DNA from: Gammaproteobacteria bacterium
GTDB taxonomy: Bacteria > Pseudomonadota > Gammaproteobacteria > Steroidobacterales > GCA-2729495
NCBI GenBank assembly: GCA_023383705.1
Contig: JAHDYM010000012.1
Location: 1 to 56,916 of the forward strand
DNA: 56,916 bases
Direction: 5' to 3'
The notes below the pieces were generated by a model, which saw nothing but the letters and a program-made list of their open reading frames with translations, searched no databases and had not been told where the DNA came from. Shown piece after piece: positions 9,098-20,967 of the stretch. A program made the translations under genes and the position numbers. How positions within the stretch are numbered: the stretch's first letter is position 1; the number at the start of each line of letters is the position of its first letter.

Positions 9098-9835
9098 TCA
9101 GGGCTTCGGCCCGGGCCCCGATCCCGGCGCCACGGCGCTGAGTATGCCGCGCAGGATATTCAGCTCGTTCTCGTCCACCTGCGCACGGTTGAACAGCCGA
9201 CGCAGGCGGCGCATCAGGTGGCGCGGGTTCTGCGGATTCAGGAAACCGCTGGCGAGCAATACGCGCTCGAAGTGCTCGTAAAAGAGTTCCATGGCGGCGG
9301 GGCCCGCCAGTGGCGACTCGCGCGGCGGCAGTTCGCGCTCGAGTATCTGCTGCTGGCGCAGTTCATAGGCGATGATCTGCACGGCCTGGGACAGGTTCAG
9401 CGAGCTGTAGTCCGGGTTGGCGGGGATGTAGACGATCGCACTGCACAGGTCGAGCTGCTCGTTGGCGAGCCCGGAACGCTCCGGCCCGAAGACCAGCGCC
9501 ACCGGCTTGCTGGCCGCATTTTCCATGGCCTGCCGCGCGCACTCGCGCGGATCCACCTCTGGGCAGCCGATGCGCCGGTGGCGGGCGCTGGCACCGAGCA
9601 CCAGGCCACACCCCTCCAGCGCCTCGGGCAGGCTGGCGACCGCTCGCGCCCCGTGCAGGACGTCCTGGGCACCCGAGGCCATGGCGCGGGAATCCGGGCA
9701 GATGTATTCCGGCGGGGGATTGACCAGGTACAGCTGGTCAAAGCCCATGGTCTTGATGGCCCGGGCCACGGAACCGATGTTGCCCGGGTGAGTGGGCTCG
9801 AAGAGCACGAAGCGGATGTCGGGTGCACTGGACAT
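9098..9835 (-). CDS. trmJ: tRNA (cytidine/uridine-2'-O-)-methyltransferase TrmJ
   Basis: TrmJ is a SPOUT-class enzyme that methylates the 2'-O of nucleotide 32 in tRNA. The 245-residue product begins IRFVLFEPTHPGNIGSVARA and has the knotted SAM-binding motifs FGPERSGLANEQLDLC and IPANPDYSSLNLSQAVQI. The length matches E. coli TrmJ (246). It diverges from suhB, as in E. coli, and is probably the first gene of the minus-strand run. Confidence 0.94.
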   Translation of the reverse strand: MSSAPDIRFVLFEPTHPGNIGSVARAIKTMGFDQLYLVNPPPEYICPDSRAMASGAQDVLHGARAVASLPEALEGCGLVLGASARHRRIGCPEVDPRECARQAMENAASKPVALVFGPERSGLANEQLDLCSAIVYIPANPDYSSLNLSQAVQIIAYELRQQQILERELPPRESPLAGPAAMELFYEHFERVLLASGFLNPQNPRHLMRRLRRLFNRAQVDENELNILRGILSAVAPGSGPGPKP

Positions 9836-9843
9836 GGGACGGC

Positions 9844-9880
9844 ATTGTAAGCTGGCGGCGCGCGCGCCGATGCGTACAAT
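9844..9880. promoter_or_regulatory. Divergent trmJ/suhB promoter region, two TACAAT elements
   Basis: The 75-bp gap between trmJ and suhB holds an exact TACAAT at 9875-9880 on plus, 30 bases before the suhB ATG, and another on minus (9849-9844), nine bases before the trmJ ATG. Both fit a sigma-70 -10 box. I see no good -35 partner for either, and the minus element would give an almost leaderless trmJ message. Confidence 0.35.
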
Positions 9881-9910
9881 GGCCGCCCCGCGCGACAGGC
9901 AGACAAATCC

Positions 9911-10714
9911 ATGCAGGCACTGCTGAATACGGCCATCCAGGCGGCACGCCGGGCCGGCGACATCGCCATCCGCTCGCTGTCACGCCTCGACCAGCTCGAG
10001 ATCAAGGCCAAGGCGCGCAATGAATATGTCACGCAGGTCGACCAGGCGGCCGAACAGGCCATCATCGAGACCCTCCACAAGCGCTACCCGGACCACGCGA
10101 TCCTCGCCGAGGAGTCCGGCCCGCAGGGCAAGAGCGAGTTCGTCTGGATCATCGACCCGCTCGATGGCACGACCAACTTCCTGCATGGCTTCCCGACCTT
10201 CTCGGTGTCAATCGCGCTGCGCAAGCGCGATGTGCTGGAAGTCGGCGTGGTCTACGACCCCTGCCGGCAGGAGCTGTTCACCACCATGCGCGGCTGCGGC
10301 GCCCAGCTCGACGGCAAGCGCATCCGCGTCAGTGAACGCAAGGAACTCGAAGGCACCCTGATCGGCACCGGCTTCCCTTATCGCAGCAACACGCGCTGGC
10401 TGAAAACCTACCTGGCCATGCTGGGCAGCGTCATGGAGAACACCGCCGGTGTGCGCCGGCCCGGCTCGGCCGCGCTCGACCTGTGCTACCTCGCCGCCGG
10501 GCGACTGGACGGCTTTTTCGAATTTGGTCTGGAGAGCTGGGACGTGGCAGCCGGCACGCTGATGATCCAGGAGGCCGGTGGCGTGGTCAGCAACCTGACC
10601 GGCGCCGGCTCACACCTCGACAGCGGCAATGTGCTGGCCGGCAACCTCAAGGTCCACGACGCGCTGCGCGAGTTGTTCACGCCACATCTGAACGCCGATA
10701 CGGGCGCAGCCTGA
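9911..10714 (+). CDS. suhB: Inositol-1-monophosphatase family protein SuhB
   Basis: SuhB is a Mg-dependent inositol monophosphatase that in E. coli also joins rRNA antitermination complexes. The 267-residue product has the three metal-site motifs: EESGPQG, WIIDPLDGTTNFLHGFP and ESWDVAAGTLMIQEAGG. The length equals E. coli SuhB (267). It is divergent from trmJ and convergent with secF, whose stop lies 14 bp beyond its own. Confidence 0.95.
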   Translation: MQALLNTAIQAARRAGDIAIRSLSRLDQLEIKAKARNEYVTQVDQAAEQAIIETLHKRYPDHAILAEESGPQGKSEFVWIIDPLDGTTNFLHGFPTFSVSIALRKRDVLEVGVVYDPCRQELFTTMRGCGAQLDGKRIRVSERKELEGTLIGTGFPYRSNTRWLKTYLAMLGSVMENTAGVRRPGSAALDLCYLAAGRLDGFFEFGLESWDVAAGTLMIQEAGGVVSNLTGAGSHLDSGNVLAGNLKVHDALRELFTPHLNADTGAA

Positions 10715-10728
10715 CAAAAGGCGGCCCA

Positions 10729-11676
10729 TCAGGGCATCGAGTCGGCTTCGCCCTCGCCCTTTTCCTGCTTCGGCGGCATCAGGTCCGCGGCGGTCACCTT
10801 CAGCGCAAACGCCAGTGAGCTCGCGATGAAGATTGACGAGTAGGTGCCGACGACGATACCGACAGTCAGGGCTGCCGAAAATCCGCGCAACGTTTCGCCG
10901 CCGAAAAACAACATGGCCAGCACCATGAGCTGCGTGGTGGCTGAGGTCATGATGGTGCGGCTCAGGGTCTCGTTGATGGAGAGATTCATGATTTCCTGCG
11001 TCCTGCCACGACGGATCTTGCGGAAATTCTCGCGGATCCGGTCGAACACCACGATGGTGTCGTTGACCGAGTAACCGACGATCGCCAGCATGGCCGCCAG
11101 CACCGACAGGTCAAAAGGGAGGCCGGTCAGCGCAAAGAAACCCAGGGTGATGATCGGGTCATGCAGGGTTGCGACGATGCCGCCCAGTGCAAACTTCCAC
11201 TGGTAACGCAGCATGATGTAGACCGTGATCATGATCATCGCGAACAGTATCGCCAGTGCGCCCTGCTCGGCGAGTTCGGCACCCACCTGCGGACCGACCA
11301 CCTCAGTACGCCGCAGTTCCACCGTGGGGTCGCCGGCCTTCAGCACGGCGACCACCTGCCCGGCGATCGCCTTGTTGTCGAGTCCCTCGCGCGGCAGGAT
11401 GCGAACCATTACATCGCTGGCCGTACCGAAGTTCTGCACCTGTGCATCACCGAAATCCCTGGCGGCCAGCCGCTCGCGTATGTCCGGCAGATCTGCCGGC
11501 CCCTGGTAGGCAAACTCGAGCAGCACACCACCGGTAAAGTCGATGCCGAAGTTGAGGCCGCGCACGCCGGGGATCAGCAGGATCAGCGAGCCGATCATCA
11601 ATGCTGCCGAAAAAATGGCCGCGATGCGCCGCTTGCCGATGAAATCAACGTGGGTTGTTGTGTGGAAAAATTCCAT
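10729..11676 (-). CDS. secF: Protein translocase subunit SecF
   Basis: SecF pairs with SecD to pull exported proteins through SecYEG using the proton gradient. The 315-residue product (ATG at 11676, MEFFHTTTHVDFIGKRR) has the N-terminal membrane helix, the FGIDFTGGVLLEF periplasmic motif and five further helices, including TLHDPIITLGFFAL and the conserved NDTIVVFDRIREN. An open frame upstream of this Met overlaps secD and has no family match. It follows secD by 11 bp. Confidence 0.96.
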   Translation of the reverse strand: MEFFHTTTHVDFIGKRRIAAIFSAALMIGSLILLIPGVRGLNFGIDFTGGVLLEFAYQGPADLPDIRERLAARDFGDAQVQNFGTASDVMVRILPREGLDNKAIAGQVVAVLKAGDPTVELRRTEVVGPQVGAELAEQGALAILFAMIMITVYIMLRYQWKFALGGIVATLHDPIITLGFFALTGLPFDLSVLAAMLAIVGYSVNDTIVVFDRIRENFRKIRRGRTQEIMNLSINETLSRTIMTSATTQLMVLAMLFFGGETLRGFSAALTVGIVVGTYSSIFIASSLAFALKVTAADLMPPKQEKGEGEADSMP

Positions 11677-11687
11677 GCTGGCACCCG

Positions 11688-13532
11688 TCAGACAGAAAGT
11701 CGCGCGACCTTGCGGCCACCATAGACGAGATTCACCAGCGCACGCGTTACCGTGAGCGCCGTGAACAATGACGTCAGGATGCCGAGACACAGCACCACGG
11801 CAAAACCCTTGATCGGGCCGCTGCCAAAGGCGAACAGCACGAGGCCGGCAATCAGCGTGGTGATATTCGCATCGGCAATCGTCCAGAACACCTTATCGTA
11901 ACCGGCCGAGATGGCGGCCTGCGGTGTGCTGCCATTGCGCACCTCCTCACGGATACGCTCGTTGATGAGCACGTTGGCATCCACCGCCATGCCGATGGTC
12001 AGCACGATGCCGGCGATGCCCGGCAGGGTCAGTGCGGCCTGGAGCAGCGAGAGCAGCGCGACGATCAGGATCACGTTGGCCAGCAGGCCGAAATTCGCGA
12101 TCAGGCCAAAGGCGCGGTAGTAAATCACCATAAAAATGCCAACGGCCAGGAAACCGATCAGGAAAGCGCTGACTCCGCGATCGATGTTGTCCTGGCCGAG
12201 GCTCGGGCCGATCGTGCGTTCCTCGATCTTGTAGACGGGCGCCGCCAGCGCACCGGCACGCAACAGCAGGGCCAGATCACGCGCCTCGGAATTTTCGAGA
12301 CCCGAGATCTGGAAGCTGTTGCTGAAGACGCCGTTGATGGTGGCGACGTTGATGACCTCACGCTCGACGCGTGGCACCTCGATCTTCTTTCCGTCCCGCT
12401 CGACCGTTTCGCGCTTCTGCTCGATGAACACCACCGCCATCGGCTTCTTGAGGTTCTCGCGGGTGGTTTCCAGCATGCTGCGCGCGCCCTTGCTGTCGAG
12501 GCGCACGTTCACGATTGCCTGGCCCTGGTCAAAACCCTGGCTGGCATCGACGAGCTGGTCGCCGGTGACGATCACACGGCGCTTGAGCACGACCGGTCCG
12601 CCGTCGCGCGACTGGAACAGCTCGCAACCCAGCGGCGCACGGCCGGTGCGCTCGACCTCGAGCGGATTTGCATCGTCGCAGACCAGGCGGAATTCGAGTG
12701 TCGCGGTGGCGCCGAGCACGCGCTCGGCCTGGGCCGGATCCTGCACGCCCGGCAACTGCACCACGATCCGGTCGAGACCCTGGCGCTGCACCACCGGCTC
12801 GGCGACACCGAGTTCGTTGACGCGGTTGCGCAGCGTGGTGACGTTCTGCTGGATGGCGAAATCCTGCCGCTCCTTGATCTGCACCGGCGTCATCTGCGCG
12901 ACGATCATGGCCGAATCGCCGGTCACGCGCTGCTCGATGAGGAGATCCGGATCCGCCTCCTTCAGCAGATCTTCGGCACGGTCGGCATCGGCGGCATCCG
13001 GCAGGCGGATCCGGACCTCGTCGCCGACCACGCTGATGCTGCGACGGATGCGGTTGTCGCGCAGCAGCTTGTTGAAGTCACCGGCATAGCTGTCGAGCCG
13101 CTGCCTGATGGCGGTGGCGATATCCACCTCGAAGAGAAAATGCACGCCACCGCGCAAATCGAGGCCCAGCGGCACCGGCCGCAGGCCCAGGGCACGCAGC
13201 CAGGCCGGCGTATTCGGCGTCAGCGTAAGGGCAACCACATAGTCCTTGCCGAGCGCGGCACGCAGCGAATCGGCTGCCTTCAGCTGGATGTCGACCGAAG
13301 GGAAACGCACCATCAGCCGGCGGTTGTCCACATACGGCACGGCGCCCTCGATCTGCTGCGAGGCGATCACCTGCTCCACACGCTCGATACCACTGTCGGT
13401 CAGCGCTTCGCCGTTGGCGAGACCCACCTGCACGGCCGGCGCCTCGCCAAACAGGTTGGGCAGCGCGATCAGCAGGCCGGCCGCCAGGGCGACGACCACA
13501 ATCAGGTTCTTCCAGAGTGGAAAGCGATTCAT
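11688..13532 (-). CDS. secD: Protein translocase subunit SecD
   Basis: SecD is the larger partner of SecF. The 614-residue product (E. coli 615) has an N-terminal helix (LWKNLIVVVALAAGLLIALP), the LGLDLRGGVHFLFEVD motif, the P1 periplasmic head and the C-terminal six-helix block with IGMAVDANVLINERIREE. It lies in the standard order yajC-secD-secF. Confidence 0.97.
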   Translation of the reverse strand: MNRFPLWKNLIVVVALAAGLLIALPNLFGEAPAVQVGLANGEALTDSGIERVEQVIASQQIEGAVPYVDNRRLMVRFPSVDIQLKAADSLRAALGKDYVVALTLTPNTPAWLRALGLRPVPLGLDLRGGVHFLFEVDIATAIRQRLDSYAGDFNKLLRDNRIRRSISVVGDEVRIRLPDAADADRAEDLLKEADPDLLIEQRVTGDSAMIVAQMTPVQIKERQDFAIQQNVTTLRNRVNELGVAEPVVQRQGLDRIVVQLPGVQDPAQAERVLGATATLEFRLVCDDANPLEVERTGRAPLGCELFQSRDGGPVVLKRRVIVTGDQLVDASQGFDQGQAIVNVRLDSKGARSMLETTRENLKKPMAVVFIEQKRETVERDGKKIEVPRVEREVINVATINGVFSNSFQISGLENSEARDLALLLRAGALAAPVYKIEERTIGPSLGQDNIDRGVSAFLIGFLAVGIFMVIYYRAFGLIANFGLLANVILIVALLSLLQAALTLPGIAGIVLTIGMAVDANVLINERIREEVRNGSTPQAAISAGYDKVFWTIADANITTLIAGLVLFAFGSGPIKGFAVVLCLGILTSLFTALTVTRALVNLVYGGRKVARLSV

Positions 13533-13630
13533 GTACGGCAGATTCCCGAAATTCCGGCGGGCAGGTTTTCGCCAGGCCTGGAGGTCAGTTGCCGGGAGCA
13601 GGCAGGCATGACCTCAGGGTCCGGCTGGTT

Positions 13631-13960
13631 TCACGCGTTCTTGATCGTACCCTTGGGCATCACCGCACTGATGGTGTGCCGCTGCACGATAACCTCGACG
13701 CCACCGGCGATCTCGACGCGCAGGAAGTCATCCTTGATGGAGGTCACCTTGCCGAGCATGCCGCCGGCCGTGCAGACCTCGTCACCGACGGCCAGCGCAG
13801 CCATCATGGCCTTGTGTTCTTTCTGGCGCTTCTGCTGGGGCCGCATGATCATGAAATAGATGACCAGCAGGATGATGAACATCGGCAGCAGGCTGACCCA
13901 CGGATCCTGCGCCGGCGGCGCGGCAGCCTGCGCCATGGCGTCCTGTATGAAAAAGCCCAT
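13631..13960 (-). CDS. yajC: Sec translocon accessory protein YajC
   Basis: YajC is a small inner-membrane protein that co-purifies with SecDF. The 109-residue product has an Ala/Pro N terminus, one membrane helix (LLPMFIILLVIYFMI) followed at once by the diagnostic RPQQKRQKEHK, and a small SH3-like domain with VGDEVCTAGGMLGKV. It sits between tgt and secD. No function of its own is firmly known. Confidence 0.95.
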   Translation of the reverse strand: MGFFIQDAMAQAAAPPAQDPWVSLLPMFIILLVIYFMIMRPQQKRQKEHKAMMAALAVGDEVCTAGGMLGKVTSIKDDFLRVEIAGGVEVIVQRHTISAVMPKGTIKNA

Positions 13961-13995
13961 TTATTGACCTTGATTCACTGAAAAACGGCGCGCCA

Positions 13996-16160
<2,165 letters not shown>

Positions 16161-16236
16161 GCCGCGCGCATCCTAAAGAAGTTGCGGCCGCTTGGCAGCA
16201 CTTCAGCACGGCTCATCGTGTAAACTGCCGCCCCGC

Positions 16237-16323
16237 GCCGGGATGGCGGAACTGGTAGACGCGGCGGACTCAAAATCCGTTGGTGGTGACATCGTGTGGG
16301 TTCAAGTCCCTCTCCCGGCACCA
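16237..16323 (+). tRNA. tRNA-Leu (anticodon CAA)
   Basis: The 87-nt gene has acceptor strands GCCGGGA and TCCCGGC, discriminator A and an encoded CCA. The D stem is GCG/CGC with an AACTGGTAGA loop. The anticodon stem is GCGGA/TCCGT (one G-U pair) with loop CTCAAAA, so the anticodon is CAA for UUG codons. A long variable arm, as expected for Leu, precedes GTGGG-TTCAAGT-CCCTC. That T stem has a T-T mismatch at its second pair, which is unusual. The gene lies between queA and rnk. Confidence 0.95.
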
Positions 16324-16449
16324 AATACAAGCTCAAACCGGGCAGACCTTGTCGCCCGGCGCGCAGCGCACTACACTCCGCACATGTATGGCGCTGTACC
16401 CAGCCTTTACCGCCCTTGCCGGGCCGGACATCTGATTCAGGGCTCTCTG

Positions 16450-16495
16450 CCCCGGGCGTAGCGTTTTGCGGCCCGCCCGGGGATAAGTCCGGGCG
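16450..16495 (+). promoter_or_regulatory. Alternative stem-loops in the leader upstream of rnk
   Basis: Within the 225 bp between the tRNA and rnk, CCCCGGGCG (16450-16458) can pair perfectly with CGCCCGGGG (16474-16482). The first seven bases of that second arm can instead pair with CCGGGCG (16489-16495). The two hairpins exclude each other, as in attenuators. No T-tract follows, so a terminator is not shown; the region may also process or end the tRNA transcript. I see no other clear feature in the gap. Confidence 0.4.
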
Positions 16496-16548
16496 ATGCC
16501 CCCCGTTAAATCTTGAATTTGCTTCCGTCGGAGCTGCGGAGTTCCACC

Positions 16549-16950
16549 ATGCTACCTGAAAACACGCCCCCCACCGGCCTCAAACAGCCGTTCTCGCGCC
16601 CCCGGATCGTCATCACGGCCAGCGACTATGCACGGCTCGTCGCGTTCGCCGAACGGCCGGATCGAACGCCGATCGCGGAGTATCTGTCCGACGAACTGAC
16701 GCGGGCCAGCATCGTTGATGACGACAAGTTGGCTGCTGATGTGGTGCGCATGGGATCACTTGTCACTTATCGCGACCTGGCCAGCGACCGCACGCGCACC
16801 ATTGCGCTCGTCTTTCCGCAAGAAGCCGACATGGCCCGGAACCGGGTCTCGGTGCTGACTCCGATCGGTGCTGCCCTGATCGGCCTGGCCGTGGGCATCT
16901 ACCTGGGGTGGCACCCCCCCGAAAGGCGCCGCCGGAACCAGAACGGGTAG
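16549..16950 (+). CDS. rnk: Rnk-like nucleoside diphosphate kinase regulator (GreA/GreB C-terminal domain)
   Basis: The 133-residue product matches the Rnk family: an N-terminal helical arm (RPRIVITASDYARLVAFAE) and a GreA/GreB-type C-terminal domain (VRMGSLVTYRDL, TIALVFPQEADMARNRVSVL, TPIGAALIGLAVG). Rnk proteins bind RNA polymerase and influence Ndk levels in Pseudomonas. The ATG at 16549 has GGAG ten bases upstream; a TTG at 16513 is less likely. The usual VGQSIDW near the end is changed to VGIYLGW and the tail is basic (PERRRRNQNG). Confidence 0.85.
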   Translation: MLPENTPPTGLKQPFSRPRIVITASDYARLVAFAERPDRTPIAEYLSDELTRASIVDDDKLAADVVRMGSLVTYRDLASDRTRTIALVFPQEADMARNRVSVLTPIGAALIGLAVGIYLGWHPPERRRRNQNG

Positions 16951-16998
16951 AGGGGCAAAAACAAACAGGAAAATCCCCCCGAAGCGGCCAATGCGGCG

Positions 16999-17022
16999 CC
17001 GGCGCGGTGCATGCCGCGCCGG
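16999..17022. terminator. Hairpin between convergent rnk and ygiW-like genes
   Basis: A perfect 9-bp stem, CCGGCGCGG and CCGCGCCGG with a six-base loop, fills the gap between two converging genes. Neither side has a clean T-tract, so it may block read-through in both directions or need Rho. Confidence 0.4.
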
Positions 17023-17026
17023 TCAC

Positions 17027-17377
17027 TCAGGGAGCGAGACTGACGCTGTCGACGTCGATCTCGGTGCTCTTCCACTCCTTGTCCACCTCGCCGCGCAGTT
17101 CGATGCGGGTCTCCGGTGTCGCCTTGATGCCGTGCCAGTCGTCGCCATCGATTTCCACGACGATCGTGCCCGAGTTATCTCGGAACTCGTAGCGCTCGTC
17201 ACCGAGCGACTTGACGATGTAGCCCTGCAGCTTCACCGCGGTGTCGTCGGCGAGCGCCGCCGCTTCCACCGTCGTGACTACCCGCAGGTTGTCCGGACCG
17301 GTAAATCCGCCGCTACCCTGCGCAAATGCGGCGACAGCGACGAGGGAAAGGCCAAGGCCCGTAAGTGCTTTTTTCAT
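17027..17377 (-). CDS. ygiW: YgiW/YdeI-family periplasmic OB-fold protein
   Basis: The 116-residue product has a Sec signal peptide (KKALTGLGLSLVAVAAFAQ) and the BOF/YgiW core: GGFTGP, VKLQGYIVKSLGDERYEFRD and VEIDGDDWHG, then an ELRGEVDKEW strand. Family members (VisP in Salmonella) are linked to stress tolerance and to control of QseC. Here it lies 65 bp after the qseC-like gene, on the same strand, and has its own QseB/PmrA-type box 54 bases before the ATG. Confidence 0.85.
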   Translation of the reverse strand: MKKALTGLGLSLVAVAAFAQGSGGFTGPDNLRVVTTVEAAALADDTAVKLQGYIVKSLGDERYEFRDNSGTIVVEIDGDDWHGIKATPETRIELRGEVDKEWKSTEIDVDSVSLAP

Positions 17378-17430
17378 GGATCATCTCCTGGTTGATGGCG
17401 ATTTGACGGTCACAGTGTGCATCGGCACAC

Positions 17431-17447
17431 ATTACGGCGACCTTACG
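17431..17447 (-). promoter_or_regulatory. Putative QseB/PmrA-type box upstream of ygiW-like gene
   Basis: On the minus strand this reads CGTAAG-GTCGC-CGTAAT: two half-sites 11 bp apart, the form bound by PmrA/QseB-class regulators (YTTAAK-N5-YTTAAK in enterics). It ends 54 bases before the ygiW-like ATG and overlaps the last codons of the qseC-like gene. A second copy stands at almost the same distance from the regulator gene (19452-19468), which makes chance less likely. Confidence 0.6.
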
Positions 17448-18747
17448 ACGGAAACTCGATCCGCACTCGCAGACCAGGCGTGCCGTCAGCGCGCTGGAGG
17501 AAGGCGAGCGTGGCGCCGTGCGCCCTGGCGATGCGCTGGCAGATCGCCAGCCCGATACCGAGGCCGTGACTCCGGCTGTCGAGGCGCGTGATACTGCGAC
17601 TGAGCTGCTCGCGCAGCGCGTCCGGGAGGCCGGGCCCGTTGTCGCGGACCTCGAGCACCGTCCGCCCGTTGTCCCGGCTGACATCGACGACGACGCGCGT
17701 TCCTGCGGGGCAGTGATCAGCGACGTTGTTGAGGAGGTTCTGCAGGAGCGCCTGCAGCAGCGCCGGCTCGCCCGCCACCGTCGCAGGAGCAATCTCGCCT
17801 GCCACCGTGATACCGAGCCGCTCCATTCGCCGGGCCTGGCGCCCGATCTCGCGCGTGCAGAGCACGCCGAGCTCGACGGGCCTGAAAGTCTCACGCCAGC
17901 GTTCCTGGTCAACCCGGGCAAGGATCAGCAGCTGCTCGACGAGCCGCGCGACGCGGTCCACCTCGCTCGATATCATCGCGAGGTCCGGCTCCGGTGCGGC
18001 CATCTCGAGCTTCAGCGTGGTGAGCGGCGTACGCAGCTCGTGCGCGATATCGCTCGCGAATTGCCGCTCGCGCCGCAGCACATGGTCCACGCGCACCATC
18101 AGGCGATTCAGCGTATCACGCAGTACGCCAATCTCGGCAACCACGGCTGGGGCCTGCAGCGGGGCGAGCGAGTCTGCGTCGCGCGTCTCGATCTCGCGCA
18201 CCAGCCGCGCGAGCGGCCACAGGAACAGCCCGAGCAGTGCGCCGAGCAGCATGAGGTTGACAGCGCCACCGATCGCGATTGGCAGCGTGATCTCCTCGAC
18301 GATATCGGCACTCGCCTCCTCGTAGCGGTCCGAACGCCGCAGAAGTTGCACGACGAAACTGTCCTCGCGCCGCTGGAAGCCCTCCCAGTCGTGACCATCG
18401 AGCTGCAGGCGGACGGCGCGGGATCCGACGTCTGCCAGTGGCAGGTCATGCCTCAGGTTGCTGGCGCGACTCCCGTCGGCGAGGTCGTAGACGTTTACCC
18501 AGAGCGTGTCCTCCTCGTCCGGGCGGAACACCCTGCGGAGCAGGGTGTCGAGTTCCGCCGCAGGCAGCTGCAGGCGCTCGGCGGCGAGCAGCCGGGCAAG
18601 CAACCGGCTCTGGCTGGCGAGGTCGTCGTCGAGGATGTCGCGCAACTCGTCAGCGGTCTCGCGCCAGGTCAGGGCAACCATGGTTGCGGCGACTGCGATT
18701 ATCGTGACTGCAAGCAACGCACCGAGCCACGAGAGACGCAGCCTCAC
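17443..18747 (-). CDS. QseC/PmrB-like sensor histidine kinase
   Basis: The 434-residue inner-membrane kinase has a helix at about residues 10-27, a periplasmic domain to about 153 and a second helix (IAIGGAVNLMLLGALLGLFL). Next are a HAMP-like linker, the HisKA box with His236 in SDIAHELRTPLT, and an ATPase domain with the N box QNLLNNVADH and the G boxes DNGPGLPD and GLGIGLAIC. The start is GTG at 18747, overlapping the regulator stop as GTGA. The ligand is not known; the YgiW-like neighbour and domain layout favour the QseBC/PmrAB group. Confidence 0.88.
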   Translation of the reverse strand: MRLRLSWLGALLAVTIIAVAATMVALTWRETADELRDILDDDLASQSRLLARLLAAERLQLPAAELDTLLRRVFRPDEEDTLWVNVYDLADGSRASNLRHDLPLADVGSRAVRLQLDGHDWEGFQRREDSFVVQLLRRSDRYEEASADIVEEITLPIAIGGAVNLMLLGALLGLFLWPLARLVREIETRDADSLAPLQAPAVVAEIGVLRDTLNRLMVRVDHVLRRERQFASDIAHELRTPLTTLKLEMAAPEPDLAMISSEVDRVARLVEQLLILARVDQERWRETFRPVELGVLCTREIGRQARRMERLGITVAGEIAPATVAGEPALLQALLQNLLNNVADHCPAGTRVVVDVSRDNGRTVLEVRDNGPGLPDALREQLSRSITRLDSRSHGLGIGLAICQRIARAHGATLAFLQRADGTPGLRVRIEFPS

Positions 18748-19400
18748 GGTGCCACCAGCCGGTAGCCAAGGCCGCGCACTGTCTCGATGCGCTCGCGCCC
18801 GAGCAGGCGCCTCAGCGCGTGGATGCGCACCTCGAGAGCGTTCGATCCGCCAACATCGGCAAGCCCGTAGAGCTGCTGCATCAACCGTTCGCGACTGACC
18901 GGCTTGCCGCCGGCGTGCAGTAGCGTTACGAGGATGCGTCGCTCCTGCGGCGAGAGTCGCAGCGGTTCCCCACCCAGCCAGAACTGCTGCGCATCAGGGG
19001 CGTAACTCAGGTCACCGACACTGATGTGCGGGGCGGCCGTGCCGGCCTGTCGGCGCAGCAACACGCGGATACGGGCGAGCAGTTCCTCGGCTTCGAAGGG
19101 CTTGACGAGGTAGTCGTCCGCGCCGGTATCGAGCCCGGCCACCCGGTCATCGAGCGCGTCGCGGGCGGAGAGAATCAGCACGGGTGTCTGGCAACCGGCA
19201 TTACGCAGCTCCCGCAGCCAGACCAGGCCGTCGCCATCGGGCAGCCCCAGATCAAGCAACAACAGGTCATACGCGGCGGCAGCCCAGCGGCTGCGCGCGG
19301 CGGCGAGATCGCGCACCCAGGCGATGGTGAACTGCGTGCGCAGCAATTTCAGCAAGGCCTGGCCGAGGTTGAGGTCATCTTCGACGAGCAGCAGCTGCAT
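18744..19400 (-). CDS. QseB/PmrA-like response regulator (OmpR family)
   Basis: The 218-residue product starts MQLLLVEDDLNLGQALL. It has a receiver domain with acidic Asp8/Asp9, phospho-acceptor Asp50 in LLLLDLGLPDGDG and the KPF lysine in YLVKPFEAEELL. A winged-helix OmpR domain follows (LSPQERRILVTLLHAGGKPV, VGGSNALEVRIHALRRLLG). The frame stays open 12 codons further up, but family similarity and the usual REC start fix the ATG at 19400. It overlaps the kinase gene, and the box at 19452 suggests autoregulation. Confidence 0.92.
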   Translation of the reverse strand: MQLLLVEDDLNLGQALLKLLRTQFTIAWVRDLAAARSRWAAAAYDLLLLDLGLPDGDGLVWLRELRNAGCQTPVLILSARDALDDRVAGLDTGADDYLVKPFEAEELLARIRVLLRRQAGTAAPHISVGDLSYAPDAQQFWLGGEPLRLSPQERRILVTLLHAGGKPVSRERLMQQLYGLADVGGSNALEVRIHALRRLLGRERIETVRGLGYRLVAP

Positions 19401-19451
19401 CAGTGTCTCCGCGCCAGTGACCCCCCGCGGATCCATTGTCGCAGAACCGGC

Positions 19452-19468
19452 CTTACATTCACCTTACG
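19452..19468 (-). promoter_or_regulatory. Putative QseB/PmrA-type autoregulatory box
   Basis: On the minus strand this reads CGTAAG-GTGAA-TGTAAG, two half-sites 11 bp apart. It ends 52 bases before the response-regulator ATG and shares CGTAAGGT with the box upstream of the ygiW-like gene. The remaining bases of the 203-bp gap up to gdhA show no clear promoter motif to me. Confidence 0.6.
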
Positions 19469-19582
19469 ATGCCAGCTCGCAGCGTGCCCCGGAACCGTAA
19501 CAGCCGCGGATCACCGACGGTCGCAGGCGGACATGGGGACATCCACGTACGGCAGGCCACGGGCCGTACGGCGACAATGTGA

Positions 19583-20953
<1,371 letters not shown>

Positions 20954-20967
20954 CAGCCCATGCCGTC

